From an uncultured Clostridia bacterium (lineage in GTDB: Bacteria; Bacillota; Clostridia; Christensenellales; CASEPJ01), in the NCBI GenBank assembly GCA_949289715.1, contig CASEPJ010000131.1, positions 1-10,632 of the forward strand: DNA of 10,632 bases, in the 5' to 3' direction. Below are positions 1-6,800 of the stretch, piece after piece. A program made the position numbers and the translations under genes. The notes beneath the pieces were generated by a model. It was given only the letters and a program-made list of their open reading frames with translations, was not told where the DNA came from and ran no database searches. Within the stretch, counting starts at the first letter, position 1. The number at the start of each line of letters is the position of its first letter.

Positions 1-240
1 GTAAAAATGTAGTAGGCGGAGCCTCTTGTTAATAATGCAATATATTTTATTAAAAAATATACTATGTCAGATAAAATATTTTATTGAAAAACTTAATATG
101 ATTAAATAAATGTTATTTTTATCGTATTAAATAATGATTAAAACAGATAAATTATATGAAAAATAATACGAATAAAAAAATAATATTTGTTTTCATTATA
201 AAAAATTTAGTATTTTAATATAAAATTAAATAATATAAAA
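1..240. other. AT-rich gene-free left flank
   Basis: I see no credible gene here. The first 32 bases could be read as the last codons of an upstream gene (reading ...NVVGGASC-stop), and AGGC-GGA-GCCT at about 14-24 is a small inverted repeat, but neither is strong enough to call. The rest is nearly pure A/T. TATAAA hexamers at 219-224 and 234-239 could be -10 boxes for the transport operon, but no good -35 lies 16-18 bases upstream of either, so the promoter is not resolved. Confidence 0.5.
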
Positions 241-330
241 ATGGGATCTGCCGTACCGTATAAAGCAGGAATAAGGCCTTAAAAGCATCCTCATTAAAAT
301 TTTGGGAAAAAAATTTTCCCTGTTTTTTGT
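241..330 (+). promoter_or_regulatory. Candidate structured leader RNA (riboswitch-like) of the ABC importer operon
   Basis: About 50 bases (243-291) that are clearly richer in G and C than the A/T flanks lie between the A/T desert and the first start codon. They can fold compactly. An outer stem pairs GGGAT (243-247) with ATCCT (287-291). Stacked inside it, CTGC (248-251) pairs with GCAG (265-268), and a single-stranded segment contains AAGGCCTT (273-280). An intrinsic terminator follows at once (304-329), and the coding start is at 341. The 3' strand of the outer stem can also pair weakly (TCCT 288-291 with GGGA 304-307) with the terminator, which would allow switching. Aptamer-terminator-gene is the usual architecture of a riboswitch. 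I see no cobalamin-box signature, and I do not recognise the class. It could instead be a protein-binding attenuator or a coincidental fold. Confidence 0.45.
304..329 (+). terminator. Intrinsic terminator in the leader, upstream of the first transporter gene
   Basis: GGGAAAA (304-310), a 3-base AAA loop, and TTTTCCC (314-320) make a perfect 7-bp stem, followed by TGTTTTTTG. It lies 11 bases before the ATG at 341 and after the structured segment 243-291. It is therefore more likely a conditional (attenuator) terminator of this operon than the end of an upstream gene, although the latter cannot be excluded. Confidence 0.65.
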
Positions 331-340
331 TGAGGAAAAT

Positions 341-1297
341 ATGAAAATTAAGGTCTTTTTTCTTGCCGTTTTAATGGGACTAATAAATATTTTATTATGT
401 GCCTGCGATAATTTTAATAATCAAAATAATTCTAATGAAGTTTTTTATTCTTTTACCGATTCTTTAGAGAACAAAGTAGAATTGGCAAGTTATCCTTCGA
501 GAGTGGCAATTTTGTTTTCGTCTTATGCGCAAATATGGAATATTGCCGGTGGAAAAATCGCAATTACCGTAGGCGATAGCGTCGAGCGAGGGTTTGCTTC
601 GGAAAATGTTTTACTGGTAGATTCCGGTGCCGGTATGAATATTAATACCGAATTGTTAATGTCATATAATCCGGATTTTGTAATTGCTTCCGCCGATATG
701 CAGGCGCAGGTTAACGCCTGTGAAAAATTGAAAAATATCGGTGTTGCATGCGCCTTGTTTAAAGAAGAGAAATTTGAAGATTATTTATATATTTTAAAAA
801 TATTTACCGATATCAATCAAACGCCGGACTCTTATATTAATTTCGGTTTGAGTTTGCAGGATAAAATCGTTGACACAATAAAACAGGCAGAATATTATTC
901 GAATATAAAAGAATCCGTTTCCGTTTTATTTATAAGGGCGGGGTCGGGTGCAAGTTCCACCCGTGCTAAAACCGCTGAAAATCATTTTGTAGGCGTTATG
1001 CTTAAAGAATTAAAAACTTTTAATATTGCCGACGAAGCCAATGAGCTTTCCGAAACGCTTTCTCTTGAGCATATTTTGATTAATCAGCCCGATATTATTT
1101 TTATTGTTTTGCAAGGGGATGAAGCTGCCGCCAAAGCTTATATGAATAATTTATTTTCAGAAGCCGGCTGGAGAAGCCTGAACGCCGTCATAGACAATAA
1201 AGTTTTCTATTTACCAAAAAATATGTTTCATTATAAACCTAACGAATTATGGGCGGACGCATATGAATATCTTTTTAATTTGATTTACAAGGAATAA
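341..1297 (+). CDS. ABC transporter substrate-binding lipoprotein, FecB/BtuF (class III) type
   Basis: The product (318 aa) should be the extracellular, lipid-anchored receptor of an importer for a metal chelate such as siderophore-iron, heme or cobalamin. It begins with a lipoprotein signal: a K-rich start, a hydrophobic stretch (residues 5-20) and lipobox L19-C20-A21-C22, with Cys22 the lipidated residue, followed by an N-rich linker. The body has features of the two-lobed FecB family: a DxxxxxxxLASYPSRVAIL-like start of lobe 1, NPDFVIAS, the ALFKEEKFEDYLYILKIF helix region, and a C-terminal W-x-x-A-Y-x-Y segment. The ATG at 341 is chosen because GAGGA lies 5 bases upstream. A longer frame from TTG at 302 would start inside a terminator hairpin. 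The permease gene begins 3 nt after the stop, so the two are co-transcribed. The family is well supported, but the substrate cannot be read from the sequence. Confidence 0.9.
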   Translation: MKIKVFFLAVLMGLINILLCACDNFNNQNNSNEVFYSFTDSLENKVELASYPSRVAILFSSYAQIWNIAGGKIAITVGDSVERGFASENVLLVDSGAGMNINTELLMSYNPDFVIASADMQAQVNACEKLKNIGVACALFKEEKFEDYLYILKIFTDINQTPDSYINFGLSLQDKIVDTIKQAEYYSNIKESVSVLFIRAGSGASSTRAKTAENHFVGVMLKELKTFNIADEANELSETLSLEHILINQPDIIFIVLQGDEAAAKAYMNNLFSEAGWRSLNAVIDNKVFYLPKNMFHYKPNELWADAYEYLFNLIYKE

Positions 1298-1300
1298 ACT

Positions 1301-2290
1301 ATGAAAAAAATTTCTCCGATTGTAATATATTTGGTGTTATTTATAATACTTTTACTCAGTGTTTCATCGGGGTTTATTTTCGGCAGCGTTAAAATCTCTT
1401 TTAAAGAAATTATTGATGCCATATTTAAAGAAAACGGCAATTCTTCCGTTAAATCGATTTTGTTTGAATTGCGTCTGCCGAGAATTCTTGCCGCTGCACT
1501 TGCCGGTGCAGGACTTGCCGTTGCCGGGTTGTTATTGCAAACAGCAACGGATAACGATTTGTGCAGTCCCAATGTAATAGGAGTAAATGCCGGTGCAGGT
1601 TTTGCCGTAATGTTGTGTATGTGCCTTTTTCCCATGTATTTTGCTCTCATACCTTTTTTAGCTTTTATCGGTGCGGCAATAACCGCTTTAACGGTTTTGG
1701 GTATTTCGTTTTCCACCTACGAAAGGAGTTCGAAATCCAATGTTGTTCTTGCGGGTGTAGCCGTGGCAGCACTATTAAATGCCGGAATTTCCTTGCTTTC
1801 TCAACTTTTTCCCGATGTTTTATCCTCATATGCAACCTTTTCTGCGGGAGGTTTCAGCAATATTTATTTAAACGATTTATTTATACCGTCAATAATAATT
1901 ATAGCAGGAATAATCGTTGCATGGGCGATTTCTTCAAAATTGAATCTTTTGTGCCTTGGAGACGATATTGCCGCAAGTTTAGGAGTTTCCGTTAAATTTT
2001 TGCGTTTTTTCGCACTTTTGCTTGCAAGCGCAATTTGCGGCGCCGTGGTATCTTATGCCGGTTTATTGGGATTTGTCGGTTTAATAGTCCCTCATATATC
2101 ACGCAAATTAATAGGACACGACATTAGGTTGTATCTTCCGGTATGCGTGTTGTTCGGAGCGTCATTAGTAATTTTATCCGATCTTGCGGCAAGAATCATT
2201 TTTGCCCCTGCGGAATTGCCGGCAGGTATTCTCATGGCAGCCTTAGGTGCGCCTTTCTTTATTTATCTTCTTTTTAAAAGGAGAGTATAA
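1301..2290 (+). CDS. FecCD-family ABC transporter permease
   Basis: The product (329 aa, a typical length) is an integral membrane subunit that should homodimerise and form the translocation channel for the ligand delivered by the upstream lipoprotein. It is hydrophobic nearly throughout, as expected for the roughly ten-helix FecCD/BtuC fold. Family signatures are G76-L-L-L-Q80 followed by a degenerate SPNVIGVNAGAG segment (89-100), where most relatives read NPLADPxxLG. Near the C-terminus are GLLGFVGLIVPH (254-265), the cytoplasmic loop that contacts the ATPase, and the ending ELPAGILMAALGAPFFIYLL. The start is supported by AAGGA overlapping the end of the preceding gene. Its own last codons supply the AAGGAGA ribosome site of the ATPase gene. 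Only one permease gene is present, consistent with a homodimer. Confidence 0.93.
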   Translation: MKKISPIVIYLVLFIILLLSVSSGFIFGSVKISFKEIIDAIFKENGNSSVKSILFELRLPRILAAALAGAGLAVAGLLLQTATDNDLCSPNVIGVNAGAGFAVMLCMCLFPMYFALIPFLAFIGAAITALTVLGISFSTYERSSKSNVVLAGVAVAALLNAGISLLSQLFPDVLSSYATFSAGGFSNIYLNDLFIPSIIIIAGIIVAWAISSKLNLLCLGDDIAASLGVSVKFLRFFALLLASAICGAVVSYAGLLGFVGLIVPHISRKLIGHDIRLYLPVCVLFGASLVILSDLAARIIFAPAELPAGILMAALGAPFFIYLLFKRRV

Positions 2291-2291
2291 T

Positions 2292-3149
2292 ATGAAAAAT
2301 GAAATATCAAAAAACAAAAATTCATTATCGAATAATGACTTTGAAAAAACAAAAATAGCTTTACGATGTCAAAATTTATCTTTGTCCTATAAAGGGAAAA
2401 ATATCCTTTCCAAAGTTAGCGTCGACATTATTGATAATGAAATTACCGTAATTTTAGGTAAAAACGGCAGTGGAAAAACCACTTTTTTAAAATGTATTTC
2501 AGGAATAAAAAATGCTTCGGAAGGAAAAATTTATCTTTACAAAAATGACATTTTAACTCTTTCGAAAAACAGCAGAGCAAAAAAAATAGCGTTAATGCCG
2601 CAGATATTGCCACAGGTGGAATTAAACGTATTCGAGTTGATAGCGATGGGCAGAAGTCCCCATATAAAATTCGGAAGTAATATATCCGTTGAAGATAAAG
2701 AGAAAATTTTAAAAATTGCAGAATTTACTTATATAAAGAATCATTTAAGCGATTCTGTTTTAACTTTATCCGGGGGAGAAAAACAGCTTGCTTTTTTTGC
2801 CATGGCATTGGCGCAGGAAACAAAATTATTAATTTTAGATGAACCTACTTCTAGTTTAGATGTTTCGTATAAACAAAAATTATTCGAAATTATTTTAAAA
2901 TTAAAAAATTCGGGCTATACAATAATATTGACGCTACACGACATAAACGACGCATTAAATATAGCGGATAGCATTATCGTATTTGATAAAGGCAGTATAA
3001 TTTTTAACGGTAAACCGCATGAATTGAATAAAACAGATATTTTAAAAAACGTATTTGGACTTTCGCCCGTTTTCGGTAAAACGGATAAAGGGGAATTTGT
3101 CACTTCATATATAAACTCGGAATTATATAAAAAAAATAATGAAGTTTAA
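2292..3149 (+). CDS. ABC transporter ATP-binding protein, FecE/BtuD type
   Basis: This cytoplasmic ATPase (285 aa) should drive the FecCD-type permease encoded just upstream. All nucleotide-binding motifs are present: Walker A GKNGSGKTT (56-64), Q-loop around MPQ (102-104), signature LSGGEKQ (159-165), Walker B LLILDEPTS (179-187), D-loop SLD, and H-loop His216 in TLHD. After the signature the protein reads LAFFAMALAQ, where most relatives have a charged RxxIARALAQ-like segment. This is a mild divergence with no loss of catalytic residues. The first 23 residues are a polar N/K-rich extension before the domain. The ATG at 2292 is chosen over an in-frame ATG at 2247 because AAAAGGAGAG lies just upstream of it and the longer reading would overlap the permease. 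One base separates it from the permease stop, indicating translational coupling. It is the last gene of the operon. Confidence 0.93.
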   Translation: MKNEISKNKNSLSNNDFEKTKIALRCQNLSLSYKGKNILSKVSVDIIDNEITVILGKNGSGKTTFLKCISGIKNASEGKIYLYKNDILTLSKNSRAKKIALMPQILPQVELNVFELIAMGRSPHIKFGSNISVEDKEKILKIAEFTYIKNHLSDSVLTLSGGEKQLAFFAMALAQETKLLILDEPTSSLDVSYKQKLFEIILKLKNSGYTIILTLHDINDALNIADSIIVFDKGSIIFNGKPHELNKTDILKNVFGLSPVFGKTDKGEFVTSYINSELYKKNNEV

Positions 3150-3194
3150 AAACAAATTTTCGCAATTTTTACCTATTTTTTGTTTTTAAGTTTT
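3145..3194 (+). terminator. Possible AU-rich terminator of the transporter operon
   Basis: The sequence overlapping and following the ATPase stop codon can form a stem of about 12 bp, nearly all A-T: TTTAAAAACAAA (3145-3156) against TTTGTTTTTAAG (3179-3190), with a 22-base loop. It is followed by TTTTAGTTG. The low GC content of the stem makes it a weak intrinsic terminator, but no better candidate follows the operon. Confidence 0.35.
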
Positions 3195-3348
3195 AGTTGT
3201 TTAATTTTAAATATTGAAAAAAATACAGAAAATTAAAAATGTTTTTTTATTTTATAAAATATTTAATTAATCAATTCAATATAATTTAAGTTTTGAAATT
3301 TAATAAAATTATCTCAATTAAAAACATTTATAATTTTCGATTTGCCTA

Positions 3349-3377
3349 TTGAAAATCTATTTAAATTAGTTTATAAT
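3349..3377 (+). promoter_or_regulatory. Sigma-A-type promoter for the PHP-domain gene
   Basis: TTGAAA (3349-3354), exactly 17 bases, then TATAAT (3372-3377) gives a near-consensus housekeeping promoter. Transcription would start near 3384, leaving a leader of about 160 bases before the ATG at 3547. The sulfatase promoter on the opposite strand (8252-8224) has the same two hexamers, the same spacing, and the same bases after the -10 (TATAATAAAAA). In such A/T-rich DNA, chance matches to TATAAT are common, but the paired -35 at ideal spacing is less so. Confidence 0.65.
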
Positions 3378-3458
3378 AAAAAGATAGCATATTTTAAAAA
3401 TAAACATTGACTAAATCAAAAGAGATGGTAATTTTTTTAAAATAAAGCGTAAAAATTA

Positions 3459-3488
3459 AAAAATAATTTTATATAAAAATAATTTTAT
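3459..3488. repeat. 14-bp direct repeat in the leader of the PHP gene
   Basis: AAAAATAATTTTAT occurs twice, at 3459-3472 and 3475-3488, separated by two bases. Each copy is itself nearly palindromic (AAAATAATTTT). It lies between the predicted transcription start and the ribosome site. The low complexity makes chance or slippage plausible, and no function can be assigned. Confidence 0.4.
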
Positions 3489-3546
3489 CAAAATAACCAT
3501 AAATAAAAAATTTAATTAAATATAAGAATATTTATAAGGTGTTTTT

Positions 3547-5637
3547 ATGAATACAGAAAATTTGCTAACAAAAAAAATATATATAGAACAGGGTAAAAAT
3601 TGCGCAAATACTTCTTTTAAAGCCTTTATGCGTTTGGAAAATGCCAAAATAATTTCCGTAAAGGGAATAAGCGGTTTGACTCAGTTTGAAGACGAAGGCA
3701 ATTATGCAGTGTTGAAAAAAAACGAAACTAATTACCTTTTACCTGCATTTATATTCAGTCATTACTATACTTTGGAATTTACCATACAATATGCTGAAAA
3801 CGCTTTTGTATATTTTTGCGAAAGTAATGATAAAGTTCGTTTTGATTTAAACAATACAAATTTTCAAGAAAATATTAAAGTGAACGATACGACTACGTTT
3901 TTTATTTACGATTACCAACCCCAACAGATAAATTACGGGAAATGTGAAGTTTATCCCCAAAAAGCGATTGCGGGAACGCATAATAAATTTTATATAAAAT
4001 ATACCGCTAATTGTGATTTGAATGAGGGGTTTAAAGTAATTTTTCATACTCCGTATTCCGCATGGAGTAAACCGGCTGAAAAGGTAAAAATAATATTAAA
4101 TACAAATGCCGAAATAAAAGTTATTTTAAATAGATTTTATTATGCAATAAGAGGATACGAATATGTTGCAACGATTAAAAAAGGAATTTTAAAAAAGGGA
4201 CAAAGTTTTGAAATCGAATATGGAGGAGTAGCAGCGGGTGTTTCGGTGCAACAATATCCACAGGAAAAAGTTTATTTTCTTTTAAGAGAAGGTTACGGCA
4301 AAGTTCAAATTTATAAAAAATTGGCAGAGACTCCCTATGTTTCAATAATTGCCGCTAAAGCGGCAAAAATTCGATTAAAAGCCCCTTATTTTGCTCCTTT
4401 AAACAAAGAAATTTATCTTGAAGGAATTGTTTTGGACGAATTCAATAATGCAGTCGTCTATAACGGTACGGTAACGGTAAAATATATGTTTTCGAATGTT
4501 GAAAAAATTTTATCGGCCGATGTTGTAAACGGTAAATTTTCTGTGAAAGCTTTAATGCCAAATGAAGAAAATTTTATTAAATTTATAGCTTTTATAAATG
4601 AGAATAGAGCTTTAATAAAAGGAGAATTGGTAATTTTAACAAAATCTGGAGAGGAAAAACTATTTTTCGGTCAAATTCACGGACACAGTGAAGTTTCCGA
4701 CGGGACTTTTTCTATGGAAGATTATTTTAAATACGGTAAAGAAACGGGACTTTTAGATTTTTGTGCGCTTTCGGATCACGATTGGGAGATTGTGGAACAT
4801 CCGAGAAATAAAGATTTTCACGGTTTGCAAAAACTTTGCGAAATTGTAGAAAAATACAATTCTAATGATTATGCAACTCTTTTAGGATATGAATGGATGG
4901 ATAAAGGAACGCACGTTAATGTCTATTTTTCCGACGTGAAAAACTACGAAATCAAAGTGGGGTCGGTATGTTTTGTTAACGAGAAATCCGACTACGACAC
5001 ATTGGAAAAATTTTTAAAAAGTTTTGAAAATGAAGATTCTTCAAAAGTATTATTGATTCCGCATTTATCGCACGGATACGATTGGACGGCGGACAGCAAT
5101 AAAATTGCCGCCGTGGAAATTGCTTCATGCTGGGGGCAAAGTGAATTATGTAGTCCCGCAAATAGCGAAATAAGAGAAAAAGGGGCATTTGCATTATTGA
5201 AACAAGGGAAAAAATTTGCTTTTGTGGGTGGGGGAGATAATCATCACGGTTCACCCGGTCAGTTAAATTCTTTGTCTAGGTATTCCATTCAGAATTGTTT
5301 GGAAGGACTTTGCGGCATATATGCAAATTCACTTGACAGAAAGTCGGTATTCAATGCCATAAAAAACGGGAAATGTTATGCCGTTTACGGGGTTAGGGTT
5401 ATATTAGACGTGCAGCAAAAATTAAGCGAAAATTTTTATGAAGTGAGTGGAAGAGTAGCTTGTGAAAAAAATATAAGATGCGTAGAGCTGGTAAGCGAAG
5501 ATAATATTGAAGTTTTTACGATAGAGGCTCAATACGCATATTTCGAATTAAAAATTAAAAGAACTTTTAAAGACAACGAATTTTATTATTTAAGGGTAAA
5601 AGACGAAAATAATATTACCGTCGCTTGGTTGATATAA
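3547..5637 (+). CDS. PHP-domain metallohydrolase, DUF3604 / CehA-McbA-like, with large N-terminal beta region
   Basis: This is a 696-residue protein with no signal peptide or membrane segment, so probably cytoplasmic. The second half is a PHP (polymerase and histidinol phosphatase) hydrolase domain with metal-ligand motifs: H378-G-H380 followed by SDG (384-386), S409-D410-H411-D412, E449, H456, P505-H506, and D564-N-H566 in GGGDNHHGSPG. The later segment GLCGIYANSLDRKSVFNAIKNGKCYAVYG and the ending YYLRVKDENNITVAWLI resemble DUF3604/CehA-McbA-family proteins. Residues 1-375 are beta-rich. Around 375-460 of the first half's coding order, roughly residues 285-370, an Ig-like strand pattern (YLEGIVLDEFNNAVVYNGTVTVKY) precedes the catalytic domain. 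Known relatives include the carbaryl hydrolase CehA, which cleaves a carbamate ester, but the substrate here cannot be inferred. AAGGTG precedes the start. The gene converges on the sulfatase/maturase pair and shares its promoter type. Confidence 0.82.
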   Translation: MNTENLLTKKIYIEQGKNCANTSFKAFMRLENAKIISVKGISGLTQFEDEGNYAVLKKNETNYLLPAFIFSHYYTLEFTIQYAENAFVYFCESNDKVRFDLNNTNFQENIKVNDTTTFFIYDYQPQQINYGKCEVYPQKAIAGTHNKFYIKYTANCDLNEGFKVIFHTPYSAWSKPAEKVKIILNTNAEIKVILNRFYYAIRGYEYVATIKKGILKKGQSFEIEYGGVAAGVSVQQYPQEKVYFLLREGYGKVQIYKKLAETPYVSIIAAKAAKIRLKAPYFAPLNKEIYLEGIVLDEFNNAVVYNGTVTVKYMFSNVEKILSADVVNGKFSVKALMPNEENFIKFIAFINENRALIKGELVILTKSGEEKLFFGQIHGHSEVSDGTFSMEDYFKYGKETGLLDFCALSDHDWEIVEHPRNKDFHGLQKLCEIVEKYNSNDYATLLGYEWMDKGTHVNVYFSDVKNYEIKVGSVCFVNEKSDYDTLEKFLKSFENEDSSKVLLIPHLSHGYDWTADSNKIAAVEIASCWGQSELCSPANSEIREKGAFALLKQGKKFAFVGGGDNHHGSPGQLNSLSRYSIQNCLEGLCGIYANSLDRKSVFNAIKNGKCYAVYGVRVILDVQQKLSENFYEVSGRVACEKNIRCVELVSEDNIEVFTIEAQYAYFELKIKRTFKDNEFYYLRVKDENNITVAWLI

Positions 5638-5655
5638 AACAAATAAGTCGAAAAG

Positions 5656-5704
5656 TTAAAACAAATTTATTATATAAAATTTTTTATGATAAATATAGTT
5701 TTAA
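5656..5704. terminator. Possible bidirectional terminator between convergent genes
   Basis: The 63-base gap between the PHP gene and the maturase gene contains an imperfect A/T-rich inverted repeat: TTAAAAC (5656-5662) with GTTTTAA (5698-5704), then ATTTAT (5665-5670) with ATAAAT (5689-5694), separated by small bulges. The outer arms give A and T runs that read as U-tracts on either strand. The right arm overlaps the stop codon of the maturase gene. The position suits a shared terminator, but the stem has little GC. Confidence 0.4.
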
Positions 5705-6798
5705 TCAAGATTTAAATACTCTGTCAGATATAATAGTCTTTCTATGGAATAATCAAAAAAGTTTTTATAGGAACTACAGTAATAAAAAAGGTCATTATTT
5801 CGCTCTCTTTTGCAGCCGCCCCTGCATAAATTAAACCATTTGCATTTTAAACATTCGGGATTTTTTGTTTTACTGTTGACGATAAAATCGGACTTGTCGG
5901 CATTTTCCGATATTGTTTTAAAGGAATTTTCTTTAATGTTTCCTATTTTCATATTATCTAAAACGTAAAAATCGCACGGATAAACATCTCCGTTCGATTC
6001 GATTATCATCTGATTGTAGCATTGTCCGTTCATACCGCAGGTAGTTGCGTTTTTGCCTTTTATGAGCATTAATAAATTTTCAAAAAAGGATATATAAATA
6101 TAATTATTGTTTATTACATCGTCAAACCATAAATCGAATAATTTTTTTAAAAAATCTTCGTAAAGTTCGGGAGTCAGCGAAAATAAATTATTTCCGTTTT
6201 TTTCGTATAACGGGTCAAGACAAGGTATAAACTGTAAATTTCTAAAATTATTTGTTTTATAAAAATTGTAAACAGTATTTATGTGTTTAGATAAATTTTT
6301 AGTTACTACACTTAAAACGTTAAAATCGATTAGGCTGTTTTTTAGCAAATTTAACGACTTCATAACTTTATTAAAAGTGTCTTCTCCTCTAACGGTTTTA
6401 CGGTTTATATTGTGAATATCTTTAGTGCCGTCAAGGGAAACTCCAACCAAAAAGTGGTAGTCTTTAAAAAATTTTATCCATTTTTCATTTAACGAATATG
6501 CGTTGGTTTGAATGGAATAAAATATTTTTTCGTTTTTCTTATATTTGTTGACTATTTTAGTAAAATCGTAAAAAAAATCAAGACCGGCAAGGGTAGGTTC
6601 GCCCCCCTGAAAAACGATTTTTATATTGTCGAAATTTTCGACAAATATTTTTTTTATAATAACTTCCGCAAGGTCAATGTCCATTTTTCCATAACTTTTA
6701 TGCGACCTTTTATTCGATATGTCGTTATAATAACAATATGTGCAGTTTAAATCGCAAGATGACGAAACGGGTTTTATAAGTAAATTGATATTATTCAT
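5701..6798 (-). CDS. Anaerobic sulfatase-maturating enzyme (anSME), radical SAM / SPASM
   Basis: This cytoplasmic enzyme (365 aa) should oxidise the active-site Cys (or Ser) of a sulfatase to C-alpha-formylglycine without oxygen. The radical-SAM cluster motif is C15-x3-C19-x2-C22, with GGEP at 65-68 for S-adenosylmethionine binding. The SPASM region has C254, C260, C275, C316, C319, C325, C329 and C341, enough for two auxiliary [4Fe-4S] clusters. Their spacing follows, as I recall it, the characterised Clostridium perfringens enzyme. D276 in YPCDFYV corresponds to the aspartate proposed there as the general base. Its start codon lies 2 nt after the sulfatase stop. No clear Shine-Dalgarno is visible, so translation probably depends on ribosomes finishing the sulfatase gene. 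Pairing with a Cys-type sulfatase makes the assignment firm. Confidence 0.94.
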   Translation of the reverse strand: MNNINLLIKPVSSSCDLNCTYCYYNDISNKRSHKSYGKMDIDLAEVIIKKIFVENFDNIKIVFQGGEPTLAGLDFFYDFTKIVNKYKKNEKIFYSIQTNAYSLNEKWIKFFKDYHFLVGVSLDGTKDIHNINRKTVRGEDTFNKVMKSLNLLKNSLIDFNVLSVVTKNLSKHINTVYNFYKTNNFRNLQFIPCLDPLYEKNGNNLFSLTPELYEDFLKKLFDLWFDDVINNNYIYISFFENLLMLIKGKNATTCGMNGQCYNQMIIESNGDVYPCDFYVLDNMKIGNIKENSFKTISENADKSDFIVNSKTKNPECLKCKWFNLCRGGCKRERNNDLFYYCSSYKNFFDYSIERLLYLTEYLNLD

Positions 6799-6800
6799 AT

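Larger units (their letters stand above)
3195..3546. other. AT-rich intergenic region and 5' leader of the PHP gene
   Basis: No open reading frame of interest is found on either strand. The stretch contains a consensus promoter (3349-3377), a predicted leader of roughly 160 bases, and a 14-bp direct repeat (3459-3488), each listed separately. The remainder is low-complexity A/T. The ribosome site AAGGTG (3537-3542) precedes the ATG at 3547. Confidence 0.6.

Noticed and set aside
241..300. Cobalamin riboswitch or other well-known class as identity of the leader.
   Set aside because: The segment is too short and lacks the cobalamin box. I also compared it by memory with fluoride, preQ1, TPP, purine and guanidine-III patterns without a convincing match, so no class is claimed.
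302..340. N-terminal extension of the binding protein from a TTG at 302.
   Set aside because: It overlaps the terminator hairpin 304-329, has no ribosome site, and would displace the lipoprotein signal from the N-terminus. ATG 341 has GAGGA upstream.
1285..1995. Open frames inside the permease gene on both strands.
   Set aside because: They are shadows of a strongly supported FecCD permease and their translations show no family features.
3459..3488. 14-bp direct repeat as a separate finding of interest.
   Set aside because: It is almost only A and T, so slippage or chance is the simplest explanation. It is kept only as a low-confidence feature.
5625..5834. A 69-codon + strand frame after the PHP gene.
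   Set aside because: It overlaps the 3' end of the well-supported maturase gene and the putative terminator, and its translation is not protein-like.
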